Assembly: GCF_015191005.1 (NCBI RefSeq)
Contig: NZ_CP040442.1
Coordinates: 2,914,001-2,978,000, forward strand
Length of the DNA stretch: 64,000 bases
Direction of reading: 5' to 3'
Source: Kaistella flava (ex Peng et al. 2021)
GTDB taxonomy: Bacteria > Bacteroidota > Bacteroidia > Flavobacteriales > Weeksellaceae
Numbering within the stretch: the stretch's first letter is position 1; each line of letters begins with the position of its first letter. This document shows positions 42,798 through 50,850 of the stretch, in pieces. A program made the position numbers and the translations under genes. The notes below the pieces were generated by a model. The model had not been told where the DNA came from and did no database searches. It saw only the letters and a program-made list of their open reading frames with translations.

Positions 42798-43370
42798 TTA
42801 CCAGTTGGCTACAATATCATTAAAAATTTTATTGATGATTCTCTCGTTCACCACTTTAACTTGGGACGTTTCGATGGTATTAATATCTAAATCACTGCTG
42901 AAAACTGCTTCATCAGAGTAAACTCTGTCGAAACTTTTACTTTCCTCATTAGGAACGTGGTTTTCATAATGCACTTTTACCGTAATCGTTAGTTTATTTT
43001 GAGCTGCCTGAATATTTCCGCCTGGTGCATTCACCGAGCTTGAAATTGTAGTTGGCGTAATTGAGTAATCTGTGATTTCTCCTTCAATTAAAATATCTGG
43101 TTTTTCTTTAGTTCCTTTTAAAGTCGTACGCTGTAAAAATCTATTCTGTATCGCGGTTGAAAATTCTTGCGATAAACTGGCGTTCATTAGTGGAGCGTTA
43201 TTAGGAAAGTCACGTATTTCAATCGTCTTCGTTTCGGGACTCAATGATGATCCGGTGAAACTGTAACAAGAAGTTAAAAGAGCTAGGGAAAAAGAGCCAA
43301 GGAAAAACAGCCAAAAAAAGCGGGTTTGTTTGGTCTGTAATCTAAATTCTGCAATTTGAAATCTTTTCAT
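42798..43370 (-). CDS. lptE: LptE-family LPS-assembly lipoprotein
   Basis: 190 residues. A hydrophobic segment (FFWLFFLGSFSLALLTSC) ends in the lipobox Cys at ~35, preceded by a longer-than-usual basic N-terminus; an internal start is possible but no good ATG exists. The mature part has YSFTGSSLSPETKTIEIRDFPNNAPLMNASLSQEFSTAIQNRFLQRT, the Bacteroidota LptE pattern. It would plug LptD in the outer membrane. Its start overlaps the sigma-54 activator stop by 1 bp. Confidence 0.9.
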   Translation of the reverse strand: MKRFQIAEFRLQTKQTRFFWLFFLGSFSLALLTSCYSFTGSSLSPETKTIEIRDFPNNAPLMNASLSQEFSTAIQNRFLQRTTLKGTKEKPDILIEGEITDYSITPTTISSSVNAPGGNIQAAQNKLTITVKVHYENHVPNEESKSFDRVYSDEAVFSSDLDINTIETSQVKVVNERIINKIFNDIVANW

Positions 43371-44641
43371 TAGTCTTCTAAATTATATTGTTTGATTTTT
43401 CTATAAAGCGTTCTTTGAGAAATTCCCAATTCGTCTGCGGCTTTATTTCTGCGGCCTTTGTGCTTTTCTAGTGCTTTGACAATAAGCTCTCTTTCATTGT
43501 TTTGAAGTGATAAAGAATCTGCTTTTGTTTCTTCGATTTCAATATCTTCTACATCTTCATAATTTTCATCTGCTTTGGAAAGTACTGGATTCTGATATTG
43601 ATTTTGGTTTTCAAAATACAGCATCGAATTTGGATTCTGCACTTGAGTTTCCGGTGTGAAAACCCGGTTGATCAGATTTTTTTCCTGATGGCTAAAATCT
43701 CCGTTTTCGCGGTTTTTTATCAATTCCGAAGTTAAGGATTTTAAATCATTAAGGTCATTTCTCATGTCAAAAAGGATCTTGTACATGATCTCTCTTTCTG
43801 AATTAAATTCATTAGAAGATATACCACTTCCTTTTTGAATAACTGCTGGAAGCTGCGTCTGCATCGGAATATATTCTGCTAACTTCACAGAATTTACTGA
43901 TCTTTCCTGTTCCACTACAGTCATTTGTTCGACCAGATTTCTCAGCTGGCGAATATTTCCGGGAAAGGCGTAGTTTTCTAAATAATTTACCGCATCATCG
44001 GTTAAAACCAGTTCCGGCATTCTATATTTTTCGGCGAAATCAATCGCGAATTTTCTAAAGAGCAAATGAACATCTCCTTTTCGTTCTCTTAATGGCGGCA
44101 TGTCGATCTGAACGGTGTTTAACCGGTAATATAAATCCTCACGGAATCTTCCATTATGAATAGCGTTCAGCATATTAACGTTCGTTGCCGCTACAATTCT
44201 CACATTGGTTTTTTGAACTTGAGAAGAACCCACTTTCATAAACTCACCACTTTCTAAAACTCGAAGTAAACGAACCTGGGTCTGAACCGGTAATTCACCA
44301 ACTTCATCCAGGAAAATAGTTCCACCATCTGCCACTTCGAAATATCCTTTTCGGGTAGAAGTTGCTCCGGTGAAGGCTCCTTTTTCGTGTCCAAATAATT
44401 CGGAATCAATTGTTCCTTCTGGTATTGCACCACAGTTTACAACGATATAAGGTTGGTGTTTTCGGCGTGATTCTCCGTGGATGATTTTAGGAATAAATTC
44501 TTTTCCTACACCGCTTTCTCCCATTACCAAAACAGAAATGTCAGTCGGCGCAACCTGAATTGCTTTTTGCAAAGCACGGTTTAACGCCGGATAATTTCCG
44601 ATGATACCAAAACGGGTTTTTATAGATTGTAAGTCTGTCAT
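43370..44641 (-). CDS. Sigma-54-dependent transcriptional activator
   Basis: 423 residues. The AAA+ domain (~1-245) has Walker A GESGVGKEF, the sigma-54-contact loop ELFGHEKGAFTGA, Walker B GGTIFLDEVGEL and R-fingers RFREDLYYRLN. A Fis-type HTH ends the protein (ALEKHKGRRNKAADELGISQRTLYRKIKQYNLED). It lacks an N-terminal receiver or sensor domain, so control must come through partner proteins or level. The insert at ~270-380 is low-complexity. It starts the lptE / acidic-protein unit. Confidence 0.95.
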   Translation of the reverse strand: MTDLQSIKTRFGIIGNYPALNRALQKAIQVAPTDISVLVMGESGVGKEFIPKIIHGESRRKHQPYIVVNCGAIPEGTIDSELFGHEKGAFTGATSTRKGYFEVADGGTIFLDEVGELPVQTQVRLLRVLESGEFMKVGSSQVQKTNVRIVAATNVNMLNAIHNGRFREDLYYRLNTVQIDMPPLRERKGDVHLLFRKFAIDFAEKYRMPELVLTDDAVNYLENYAFPGNIRQLRNLVEQMTVVEQERSVNSVKLAEYIPMQTQLPAVIQKGSGISSNEFNSEREIMYKILFDMRNDLNDLKSLTSELIKNRENGDFSHQEKNLINRVFTPETQVQNPNSMLYFENQNQYQNPVLSKADENYEDVEDIEIEETKADSLSLQNNERELIVKALEKHKGRRNKAADELGISQRTLYRKIKQYNLED

Positions 44642-44660
44642 TTTTTTCTTTGAATAATGT

Positions 44661-44681
44661 ACATTGTAAAAATTACAATGT
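44661..44681. promoter_or_regulatory. Inverted repeat between activator and nuclease-like genes
   Basis: Perfect 9-bp arms ACATTGTAA and TTACAATGT separated by AAA, overlapping a second palindrome AATGTACATT (44656-44665). It lies just upstream of the sigma-54 activator start (44641). It has no T-run, so an operator is more likely than a terminator. Confidence 0.4.
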
Positions 44682-44686
44682 GTTAT

Positions 44687-45766
44687 TTAATTATTTTCTA
44701 AGATTTTTATAAAATCTTCTTTGCTTGGTAAAACGGTTAAGTATTTACTCGCAAATATCTGCTCATTGTTTTCAGGCAGAGTGTATTTTACCAAGGATTC
44801 ACTTTTGTCTTGACAAAGAATAATTCCTACAGTTTTGTTTTCGTTATCTAATTTTATTTCTCGGTCGTAATAGTTTACGTACATCTGCATTTGTCCGATA
44901 TCCTGATGTTTTAATTCGCCTATTTTTAAATCAATTAAAACAAAACTTTTAAGAATTCGATTATAAAAAACGAGATCAATTCTAAAATGTTTTTCATCAA
45001 AACTAATCCTTTGTTGTCTAGAAACAAAGGTAAATCCCGTTCCTAATTCTAAGAGGAAGTGTTCTAATTTATCAATTAAAATTTGCTCTAAATCGCTTTC
45101 AGAATAATTTGAGTTTTCTTGAAGCCCTAAGAATTCTAAAATATAAGGGTCTTTGATAGCATCTTTTGGGTTTTCTATAACTTGACCTTGTTCCGCCAGT
45201 TTTAAAATTTCATGTGGACTTTTACTTAATGACAATCGGGTGTAAAGTCCCGAATCATATTGTCGCTGAAGTTCTCTTAAACTCCAGTTGTTTTTAGAGC
45301 TTTCGATTTCATGAAATTTTCTTTCATTGAGGTCTTTGATTCTCATTAATTTGAGATAGTGCGACCAACTTAGAGTGAAAGATTTTGGGGTTTTAGTTGA
45401 TGTAGGTGATTGATTATCTGTGTTTTGTGATTTCGTAGACACTGTCTGTGAAATTCGTTTTTGCAAATTCATAGACAGTGTCTGTGAATTTGAATAGGTC
45501 AAATAAAATTGCTTCATTTGTTGAAGATTTGAAGCAGAAAATCCTCTCCCAAACTTTTCGGTTAAATGAATGGATAAATCATTCAATAAATTTTTTCCGT
45601 ATTCTGCGCGGTTTTCTCCATTTTGCTTGTCTTCGAAAATCATTCTGCCGATTTCGAAATAAGTGAGAACAATGGTTTGATTTACAGCTACAACAACTTC
45701 CTTCCGAGCATTTTCTAGCAGTTCGGAAATGTTATTGATGAGTAGTGTGTTTTGTAAATCCTTCAT
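44687..45766 (-). CDS. DUF1016/YhcG-type PD-(D/E)XK nuclease domain protein
   Basis: 359 residues from the ATG at 45766 (MKDLQNTLLINNISELLENARK), where the family normally begins; an ATG at 45847 would add a Cys-rich 27-residue stretch. The N-terminal helical half (VVVAVNQTIVLTYFEIGRMI ... LSWSHYLKLMRI) and the C-terminal nuclease half with FRIDLVFYNRILKSFVLIDLK (the D...DxK core) are both intact. The linker around residues ~95-135 is Ser/Thr/Gln-rich and encoded by a repeated DNA motif. The family is patchily distributed and often found near defence or mobile genes; the target is not established. It interrupts an otherwise housekeeping run. Confidence 0.9.
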   Translation of the reverse strand: MKDLQNTLLINNISELLENARKEVVVAVNQTIVLTYFEIGRMIFEDKQNGENRAEYGKNLLNDLSIHLTEKFGRGFSASNLQQMKQFYLTYSNSQTLSMNLQKRISQTVSTKSQNTDNQSPTSTKTPKSFTLSWSHYLKLMRIKDLNERKFHEIESSKNNWSLRELQRQYDSGLYTRLSLSKSPHEILKLAEQGQVIENPKDAIKDPYILEFLGLQENSNYSESDLEQILIDKLEHFLLELGTGFTFVSRQQRISFDEKHFRIDLVFYNRILKSFVLIDLKIGELKHQDIGQMQMYVNYYDREIKLDNENKTVGIILCQDKSESLVKYTLPENNEQIFASKYLTVLPSKEDFIKILENN

Positions 45767-45850
45767 TCTTTTTGAACAATAATCTATTGAATTAAAAGCG
45801 CAAATCTTACAGTCTTCCTGGTTTAAAACCTCTTTTTTTGCTCCCATTGC

Positions 45851-45910
45851 AGCCCGACTTGAACGGAGCTCTTTTTACATGAAGCAAAGCGGAGTGTGAA
45901 AAAGCGGGAG
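45851..45910 (+). repeat. Structured intergenic element, copy C
   Basis: AGCCCGACTTGAACGGAGCT, CTTTTT (45871-45876), variable tip, AAAAAG (45899-45904), CGGGA. CCCG (45853-45856) pairs with CGGG (45905-45908). Its conserved blocks are nearly identical to copy A on the opposite strand at 15325-15397. It lies between the DUF1016 gene and the stop of miaB. Confidence 0.7.
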
Positions 45911-45941
45911 TGGAAGGCGGAAATGTCTGCCCAAATAAATT

Positions 45942-47375
45942 TTAAACCGTTCTCCCCAAAAGTGTTCCCTGTGTGTTTCCATGAACGAAAACAGTCACAA
46001 TGTCGCCTAGTTTCTGACCTTCTAATTTATCGAAAACGCAAACTGCATTTTGGGAATTTCTTCCTTTCCATTGATTTTCGTTTTTTCTGGAAGTTCCTTC
46101 AATTAAAATTTCGTGGTTTCTACCGACGTAACCTTGCATTCTTTTTCTAGAAAGTTCGCCTTGTAATGCGATTACTTCTGCTAATCTTCTTTGTTTAACA
46201 TCGGCTGGAATATCATCTTCCATCTTCTTTTCTGCAGGAGTTCCAGGACGTTCAGAATAAGAGAACATATAGCCGTAATCATATTCTACTTCGCGCATTA
46301 GACTTAAAGTCATTTGGTGGTCTTCTTCGGTTTCCCCACAGAATCCGATAATCATATCTTGTGAAAATGAAACGCCAGGCAGCAACTCTTTGGCTGTATT
46401 GATTAAAGCTAAATATTCTGCACGAGTATGTTGACGGTTCATTTTTTCCAACATTCTGTCGCTTCCACTTTGAACGGGAAGGTGAACATATTTGCAGATA
46501 TTATCGTACTTCGCCATCACTTTGAAAACCTCTGTACTCATATCGTGCGGATTAGAAGTCGAGAATCTGAGTCTCATTTTCGGCACTGCAATCGCTACCA
46601 TCTCCATTAACTGAGCAAAATTAATCGCGGTCAATTGCTGAATTTCACTGGCTTTTTTAAAATCTTTTTTGGCGCCACCACCGAACCAGAGGTAAGAATC
46701 TACGTTTTGTCCGAGAAGGGTGATTTCTTTATATCCGTTGTTCCACAACTCTTTGCATTCTTCGATAATTGAATGTGGATCACGGCTGCGCTCACGACCT
46801 CGCGTAAAAGGAACAACGCAAAAAGTACACATGTTATCGCAACCACGAGTGATTGTCACGACAGCCGTCACGCCGTTTCCGCCTAAACGAACTGGACTTA
46901 TATCAGCATAAGTTTCTTCTTTTGATAAAATAACATTGATGGCATCTCGGCCGCCTTCTGTTTCTTTTAATAGATTTGGTAAGTCTCTGTATGCATCAGG
47001 TCCAACAACTAAATCGACCAAATGTTCTTCTTCCAAAAACTTGGTTTTCAAACGTTCAGCCATACAACCCAAAACTCCAACTGTTAAGTTTGGTTTTTCT
47101 TTCTTCAAATTTTTGAATTGAGAAAGTCGCATTCTAACAGTTTGTTCTGCTTTTTCACGGATTGAACACGTATTTAATAAAATTAAATCTGCTTCTTCGG
47201 GAAATAGAGTAGTGTTGTAACCTTGCTCGTTCAAAATCGAAGCAACGATTTCCGAATCAGAGAAATTCATCTGACATCCGTAACTTTCCAGAAATAATTT
47301 CTTAGAATTTTGTGGTTTTTCTGCGATGGCAAAAGCTTCGCCTTGTTTGGTTTCGTCTATATATTTTTCTTGCAC
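45942..47375 (-). CDS. miaB: tRNA-2-methylthio-N6-dimethylallyladenosine synthase
   Basis: 477-residue radical-SAM methylthiotransferase that converts i6A37 to ms2i6A37 in tRNA. The N-terminal UPF0004 domain has [26 protein letters not shown] and [11 protein letters not shown] with three Fe-S Cys. The radical-SAM motif is [23 protein letters not shown], and the TRAM domain is at the end ([10 protein letters not shown] ... [18 protein letters not shown]). All ligands are intact. The leader is ~95 nt from a good -7 element. Confidence 0.97.
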   Translation of the reverse strand: MQEKYIDETKQGEAFAIAEKPQNSKKLFLESYGCQMNFSDSEIVASILNEQGYNTTLFPEEADLILLNTCSIREKAEQTVRMRLSQFKNLKKEKPNLTVGVLGCMAERLKTKFLEEEHLVDLVVGPDAYRDLPNLLKETEGGRDAINVILSKEETYADISPVRLGGNGVTAVVTITRGCDNMCTFCVVPFTRGRERSRDPHSIIEECKELWNNGYKEITLLGQNVDSYLWFGGGAKKDFKKASEIQQLTAINFAQLMEMVAIAVPKMRLRFSTSNPHDMSTEVFKVMAKYDNICKYVHLPVQSGSDRMLEKMNRQHTRAEYLALINTAKELLPGVSFSQDMIIGFCGETEEDHQMTLSLMREVEYDYGYMFSYSERPGTPAEKKMEDDIPADVKQRRLAEVIALQGELSRKRMQGYVGRNHEILIEGTSRKNENQWKGRNSQNAVCVFDKLEGQKLGDIVTVFVHGNTQGTLLGRTV

Positions 47376-47475
47376 CTTGATAAAGTTTTAGATTTACTCA
47401 AGAATATCATTTTATAAATGATTTCGTGAATGTTTCACATTTCGAGTTTTAGATTTTAAATTCAAAATGAGGATG

Positions 47476-47483
47476 CAAAGATA
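47476..47483 (-). promoter_or_regulatory. miaB promoter -7 element
   Basis: Minus-strand TATCTTTG, a perfect TAnnTTTG, 100 bases before the miaB ATG, in the 285-bp gap. The rest of that gap shows nothing else that I can name. Confidence 0.5.
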
Positions 47484-47660
47484 CAAATTTCTATGACAGA
47501 ATGGCAGAGTATTGAGCTAAATTAGAGATTAGTATTTTGTAGTAAACAGAAATTAGAGATTCTGTTTTGTTAAGTAATTATAGTAATTGTTCCCGATTTA
47601 GTTGATTTAAAAATCAGAAGTTTGTAAGTTTTATCGGTTTCATTATGAAAACGTTGGTCT

Positions 47661-48386
47661 TTACGAAGGATCAGTAACTGCATTTAAAGTCAATCGATAT
47701 CTGTAATCAACTGGCTTACCGTTGATGCTTGCAGGTTTCCATTTCTTTTTCGTGCTGAGGATCCCATTGGCAATACGTTTGTCAAACTCGGTATTAGATG
47801 AAGATTTAATCATTACAATATTTTCAATTTTTGCTTCTTTGGTAATGATGAATTCCACAATGACATTGAATCGGTCATTCCAGTCAAAACCGCGAACGTC
47901 AATTCTGTTGATGATTCCTTTTCTAAATTCTTCAATACCGTTGTTTTCGTAATTCCCGTACGCTGGGAAATTAATTGCGGGATAATATCCTTTTTGAAAA
48001 TGATCAAATAAATCATCAGGAAAAATATAAAAAGTTGCTACTGCTGATTTTGAAATTCCATCTACTGTCGCTGAATTCCAATTGGTTTGATATTTTGCGA
48101 TTTCTCTGGCAAGATCGTAAGCGCATTTATTTTTAGCAATATTTTTCTCATTATAATCTTTTATGAAACTAATGGTCCGGTCTGGATTAACGAGTAAGTT
48201 TAATTGATAAAACTCACCTTTGTCGCCACAAGGCTGTAGATTTCGATCAATGATAATATCATGAAAATCTTTGTAGTAAGATTCGTAGCCGCCAATGTAG
48301 GGAACTTGATTTCGGGGATAATGCTCTAAAATTTGAGCATTTAAAAATGCAGATGCTATTAAAAATAAAAAAGTAAATATTCGCAT
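47661..48386 (-). CDS. Exported protein with TonB-C-like domain
   Basis: 241 residues with a signal peptide (MRIFTFLFLIASAFLNAQI). The C-terminal part (VIVEFIITKEAKIENIVMIKSSSNTEFDKRIANGILSTKKKWKPASINGKPVDYRYRLTLN) has the TonB C-terminal fold pattern seen in many Bacteroidota 'energy transducer TonB' fragments. There is no transmembrane anchor, so it is probably a free periplasmic protein. It is the last of three similar adjacent genes. Confidence 0.78.
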   Translation of the reverse strand: MRIFTFLFLIASAFLNAQILEHYPRNQVPYIGGYESYYKDFHDIIIDRNLQPCGDKGEFYQLNLLVNPDRTISFIKDYNEKNIAKNKCAYDLAREIAKYQTNWNSATVDGISKSAVATFYIFPDDLFDHFQKGYYPAINFPAYGNYENNGIEEFRKGIINRIDVRGFDWNDRFNVIVEFIITKEAKIENIVMIKSSSNTEFDKRIANGILSTKKKWKPASINGKPVDYRYRLTLNAVTDPS

Positions 48387-48400
48387 AAATTTAATAAAGA

Positions 48401-48808
48401 TTAATCATGGTCATAAACCTCAGTATTGAAGCTGATTTCATAATGGTAAATAGAACTTACTTTCTTATTGTTTTTCTCGGCAGCTTCCCAATTCTTGTGA
48501 GTTTTTCTTAGAACATAATTTAAATCATCGAGCAGTAATTGATAATTTTTGACTTTAGGTTTCATATCAACTATTTTTGCCAAACCAGCGTCATTAATAT
48601 AAAGTGAAAATGTAACAATTCCATTTATTACATAATTTTCAGAAACCGCATAAGTTAAGGCTCGTTTAAAGTCTTTGTCCAACTTTGCTTTGCCAAGTTT
48701 ATAAGAAGCATTTTTATCCAAATCCTTCGGAGATTGTTCTGTTGGATTTTGTTGAGAATAGTATAGAATAGTAGTGAAAGAAAATATAATAAATAGAAAT
48801 TTCTTCAT
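48401..48808 (-). CDS. Small exported TonB-C-like protein
   Basis: 135 residues from the ATG at 48808 (MKKFLFIIFSFTTILYYSQQ, a signal peptide). The mature part, VINGIVTFSLYINDAGLAKIVDMKPKVKNYQLLLDDLNYVLRKTHKNWEAAEKNNKKVSSIYHYEISF, resembles a short TonB-C-like or similar alpha/beta unit and the neighbours at 47661 and 48884. Function unknown. 14 bp before the next gene. Confidence 0.7.
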   Translation of the reverse strand: MKKFLFIIFSFTTILYYSQQNPTEQSPKDLDKNASYKLGKAKLDKDFKRALTYAVSENYVINGIVTFSLYINDAGLAKIVDMKPKVKNYQLLLDDLNYVLRKTHKNWEAAEKNNKKVSSIYHYEISFNTEVYDHD

Positions 48809-48832
48809 TATTTGAATTTTCAATAAAAATAG

Positions 48833-48862
48833 AAAAACTTTGCGAATACTCACAAAGTTTTT
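48833..48862 (-). terminator. Terminator after the 48884 gene
   Basis: Perfect 10-bp arms AAAAACTTTG (48833-48842) and CAAAGTTTTT (48853-48862), 10-nt loop; the minus strand continues CTATTTTTATTG. It separates the first paralogue from the other two. Confidence 0.7.
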
Positions 48863-48883
48863 AAAAATAGGTTTAATTTCTCC

Positions 48884-49375
48884 TTAAATATCAACACTTT
48901 CGGTGACGAAATTTAATTTAATTCGAATTCTTGAATCCACCGGTACATTATCGCATTTCGATGGCGTCCAGTTCTTTTTGATTTTTTTAACGGCAAATTT
49001 TAAGTCGCGCAAAAAGCCTTCACTGTTTTCAACTTTCGGAGTGACGTCGAGATTGGTTACTTTTCCATCTTTGTCGATATCCATATGAAGAAAGAAAGTT
49101 CCATTCACTACATAAATTTCTTTGTCTACATAGGCTGAAATATACCTGAACAATTCTCTGTTAAAAGCCGCATCACCACCTTCAAATTGCGCTCTTATAA
49201 ATTGGGAGTTATCAGAACAAGACGTTACTTTATAATAATCATAAGGTTTTTTAATATCAACTCTGAAGAAGTTTTTACTGGTTTCAGAGAAAAAATAACC
49301 TTCCTGTAAATCTTCGATCTCTTGAGCGAAAGAAAAAGTGGAAGCAAAAATAAAAAGGAATAATAGTCGTTTCAT
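48884..49375 (-). CDS. Small exported TonB-C-like protein
   Basis: 163 residues with a signal peptide ending at FSFAQ (residue ~18). The second half, YVVNGTFFLHMDIDKDGKVTNLDVTPKVENSEGFLRDLKFAVKKIKKNWTPSKCDNVPVDSRIRIKLNF, is the same type of domain as the next two genes (GTFFLHMDIDKDGKVTNL against GIVTFSLYINDAGLAKIV). Two Cys (~54 and ~143) may form a disulfide. Function unknown. Confidence 0.7.
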   Translation of the reverse strand: MKRLLFLFIFASTFSFAQEIEDLQEGYFFSETSKNFFRVDIKKPYDYYKVTSCSDNSQFIRAQFEGGDAAFNRELFRYISAYVDKEIYVVNGTFFLHMDIDKDGKVTNLDVTPKVENSEGFLRDLKFAVKKIKKNWTPSKCDNVPVDSRIRIKLNFVTESVDI

Positions 49376-49440
49376 AAACTTTAATTTAATAAGTAAATTT
49401 ACGAAAAACCCTGTGATAAAAAAGAATTAGAACATGACAT

Positions 49441-50640
49441 TTATAATACCTCAATCTGATTTTTCAGTAAATCTTCGAATTCTTCTCGTCTTCTAATTAA
49501 ATGTGATTTGCCATCTAAAAATAAAACTTCGGCAGGTTTTAAACGGGAATTAAAATTAGAACTCATTTCAAAACCATAAGCGCCGGCATTTCTGAAAACT
49601 AAAATATCATTTTCGCGAACTTCATTTAATTTTCTGTCCCAAGCGAAAGTGTCTGTTTCACAGATATTTCCGACAACGGTGTAAATTCTTTCGGCACCTT
49701 TTGGATTCGACAAATTATCGATGATGTGGTGAGAATCGTAGAACATTGGGCGAATTAAATGATTGAACCCAGAATTAATTCCTACGAAAACGGTTGCAGT
49801 GGTTTGTTTGATGACGTTTGATTTGACTAAGAAATGGCCACTTGTGCTCACCAGGTATTTTCCTGGTTCAAACCATAATTCGAATTTTCTACCACTTTCT
49901 TTATGATATTCCGTTAAGGCTTTTTCTACTTTTTTCCCTAAAGTTTTCACGTCGGTTTCCATGTCGCCTTCTTGATAAGGAACTTTGAAGCCGCTTCCCA
50001 TATCGATGTATTTTAAATCCGGGAAATGTTCTGCTAATTCAAACATAATTTCAAGTCCTTGCAGAAAAACTTCCGGATCTTTAATCTCACTTCCAGTGTG
50101 CATGTGAAGACCTTCTATTAAAAGATTCGTAGATTTCATGACTCTGGTAATATGACGAAGTTGATGAATAGAAATCCCGAATTTCGAATCGATGTGACCT
50201 GTAGAAATTTTGTGATTTCCACCAGCGTAAATATGTGGATTGATTCTCACAAAAATCGGATATGAATTTCCGAATTTGGTCCCAAACTGTTCCAGAATCG
50301 AGATATTATCGATGTTGATATGAACCTTTAATTTCATCGCTTCCTCGATTTCCAATAAATCTACACAGTTTGGAGTAAAAAGAATTTTATTGTTTGTGAA
50401 TCCTGCTTTCAAACCTAATTTCACCTCATTAATTGAAACGCAATCTAAACCTGCTCCTAAATTTTTTATATATTTTAAAATATTAATATTGGTCAAAGCC
50501 TTTGCAGCATAGAAAAAGCGAGTGCTTTTGTGAAAAGAGGAAGTCAGTTTTTCGTAATGATTCTTGATGCTTTCTGCGTCATAAACATAGGTTGGTGTTC
50601 CGAATTCCTGGGCGATTTTCATTAAATCTTGATCAGTCAT
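49441..50640 (-). CDS. lysA: Diaminopimelate decarboxylase
   Basis: 399 residues, PLP-dependent, last step of lysine synthesis (meso-DAP to L-lysine). The PLP lysine is in STRFFYAAKALTNINIL (~residue 47). Other family blocks are GLDCVSINEVKLGLKAGF, GLHMHTGSEI, YIDMGSGFKVPYQ, WFEPGKYLVSTSGHFLV and VGNICETDTFAWDR. The ATG lies just 25 bases after an intrinsic terminator that itself follows a Lys-rich leader ORF, so expression may depend on readthrough. Confidence 0.96.
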   Translation of the reverse strand: MTDQDLMKIAQEFGTPTYVYDAESIKNHYEKLTSSFHKSTRFFYAAKALTNINILKYIKNLGAGLDCVSINEVKLGLKAGFTNNKILFTPNCVDLLEIEEAMKLKVHINIDNISILEQFGTKFGNSYPIFVRINPHIYAGGNHKISTGHIDSKFGISIHQLRHITRVMKSTNLLIEGLHMHTGSEIKDPEVFLQGLEIMFELAEHFPDLKYIDMGSGFKVPYQEGDMETDVKTLGKKVEKALTEYHKESGRKFELWFEPGKYLVSTSGHFLVKSNVIKQTTATVFVGINSGFNHLIRPMFYDSHHIIDNLSNPKGAERIYTVVGNICETDTFAWDRKLNEVRENDILVFRNAGAYGFEMSSNFNSRLKPAEVLFLDGKSHLIRRREEFEDLLKNQIEVL

Positions 50641-50665
50641 AAAATGTTGGTTTGTTAAATTAAAA

Positions 50666-50690
50666 AAAGCAGACCCAAAGAGCCTGCTTT
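50666..50690 (-). terminator. Terminator / possible attenuator before lysA
   Basis: On the minus strand AAAGCAGGCTC, loop TTT, GGGTCTGCTTT: 11 pairs including two G-T wobbles, followed by a T-run. It sits between the 25-residue ORF (stop at 50715) and the lysA ATG at 50640. Confidence 0.85.
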
Positions 50691-50714
50691 CTAATATTAT
50701 TAAAATATCTGCCC

Positions 50715-50792
50715 TTAATCCACGGAGTTTTCTTTAGAGAAAAACTTTTTCCCCTTAGAAGTACCCTTTTTTATAGATTTTTGAACAGTCAT
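50715..50792 (-). CDS. Lysine-rich 25-residue leader ORF upstream of lysA
   Basis: Starts ATG at 50792, ends TAA at 50715. The peptide begins MTVQKSIKKGTSKGKK and contains 7 Lys in 25 residues. It has a perfect -7 element 24 bases upstream and an intrinsic terminator 25 bases downstream, just before lysA. GGGCAGA right after the stop codon (50708-50714, minus strand) can pair with TCTGCTT in the 3' arm of the terminator, forming an alternative stem. This fits a lysine-responsive leader peptide, or alternatively an independent microprotein gene. Not proven. Confidence 0.5.
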   Translation of the reverse strand: MTVQKSIKKGTSKGKKFFSKENSVD

Positions 50793-50816
50793 TATTTTGT
50801 TTCGTTAAATTCCGGT

Positions 50817-50824
50817 CAAAATTA
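50817..50824 (-). promoter_or_regulatory. -7 element of the lysA leader
   Basis: Minus-strand TAATTTTG, a perfect TAnnTTTG, 24 bases upstream of the leader ATG at 50792. Confidence 0.6.
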
Positions 50825-50850
50825 AAATTTTTAATTTAATTCTGCGCTAT

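Noticed and set aside
45767..45847. 27-residue N-terminal extension of the DUF1016 protein with CKIC...C cysteines as a possible zinc finger
   Set aside because: The family normally begins at the internal Met (45766), and only three Cys are present. Retained only as an alternative start.
45896..46150. Plus-strand ORF of 84 codons at the end of miaB
   Set aside because: Starts inside repeat element C and runs antisense to the conserved TRAM domain of miaB.
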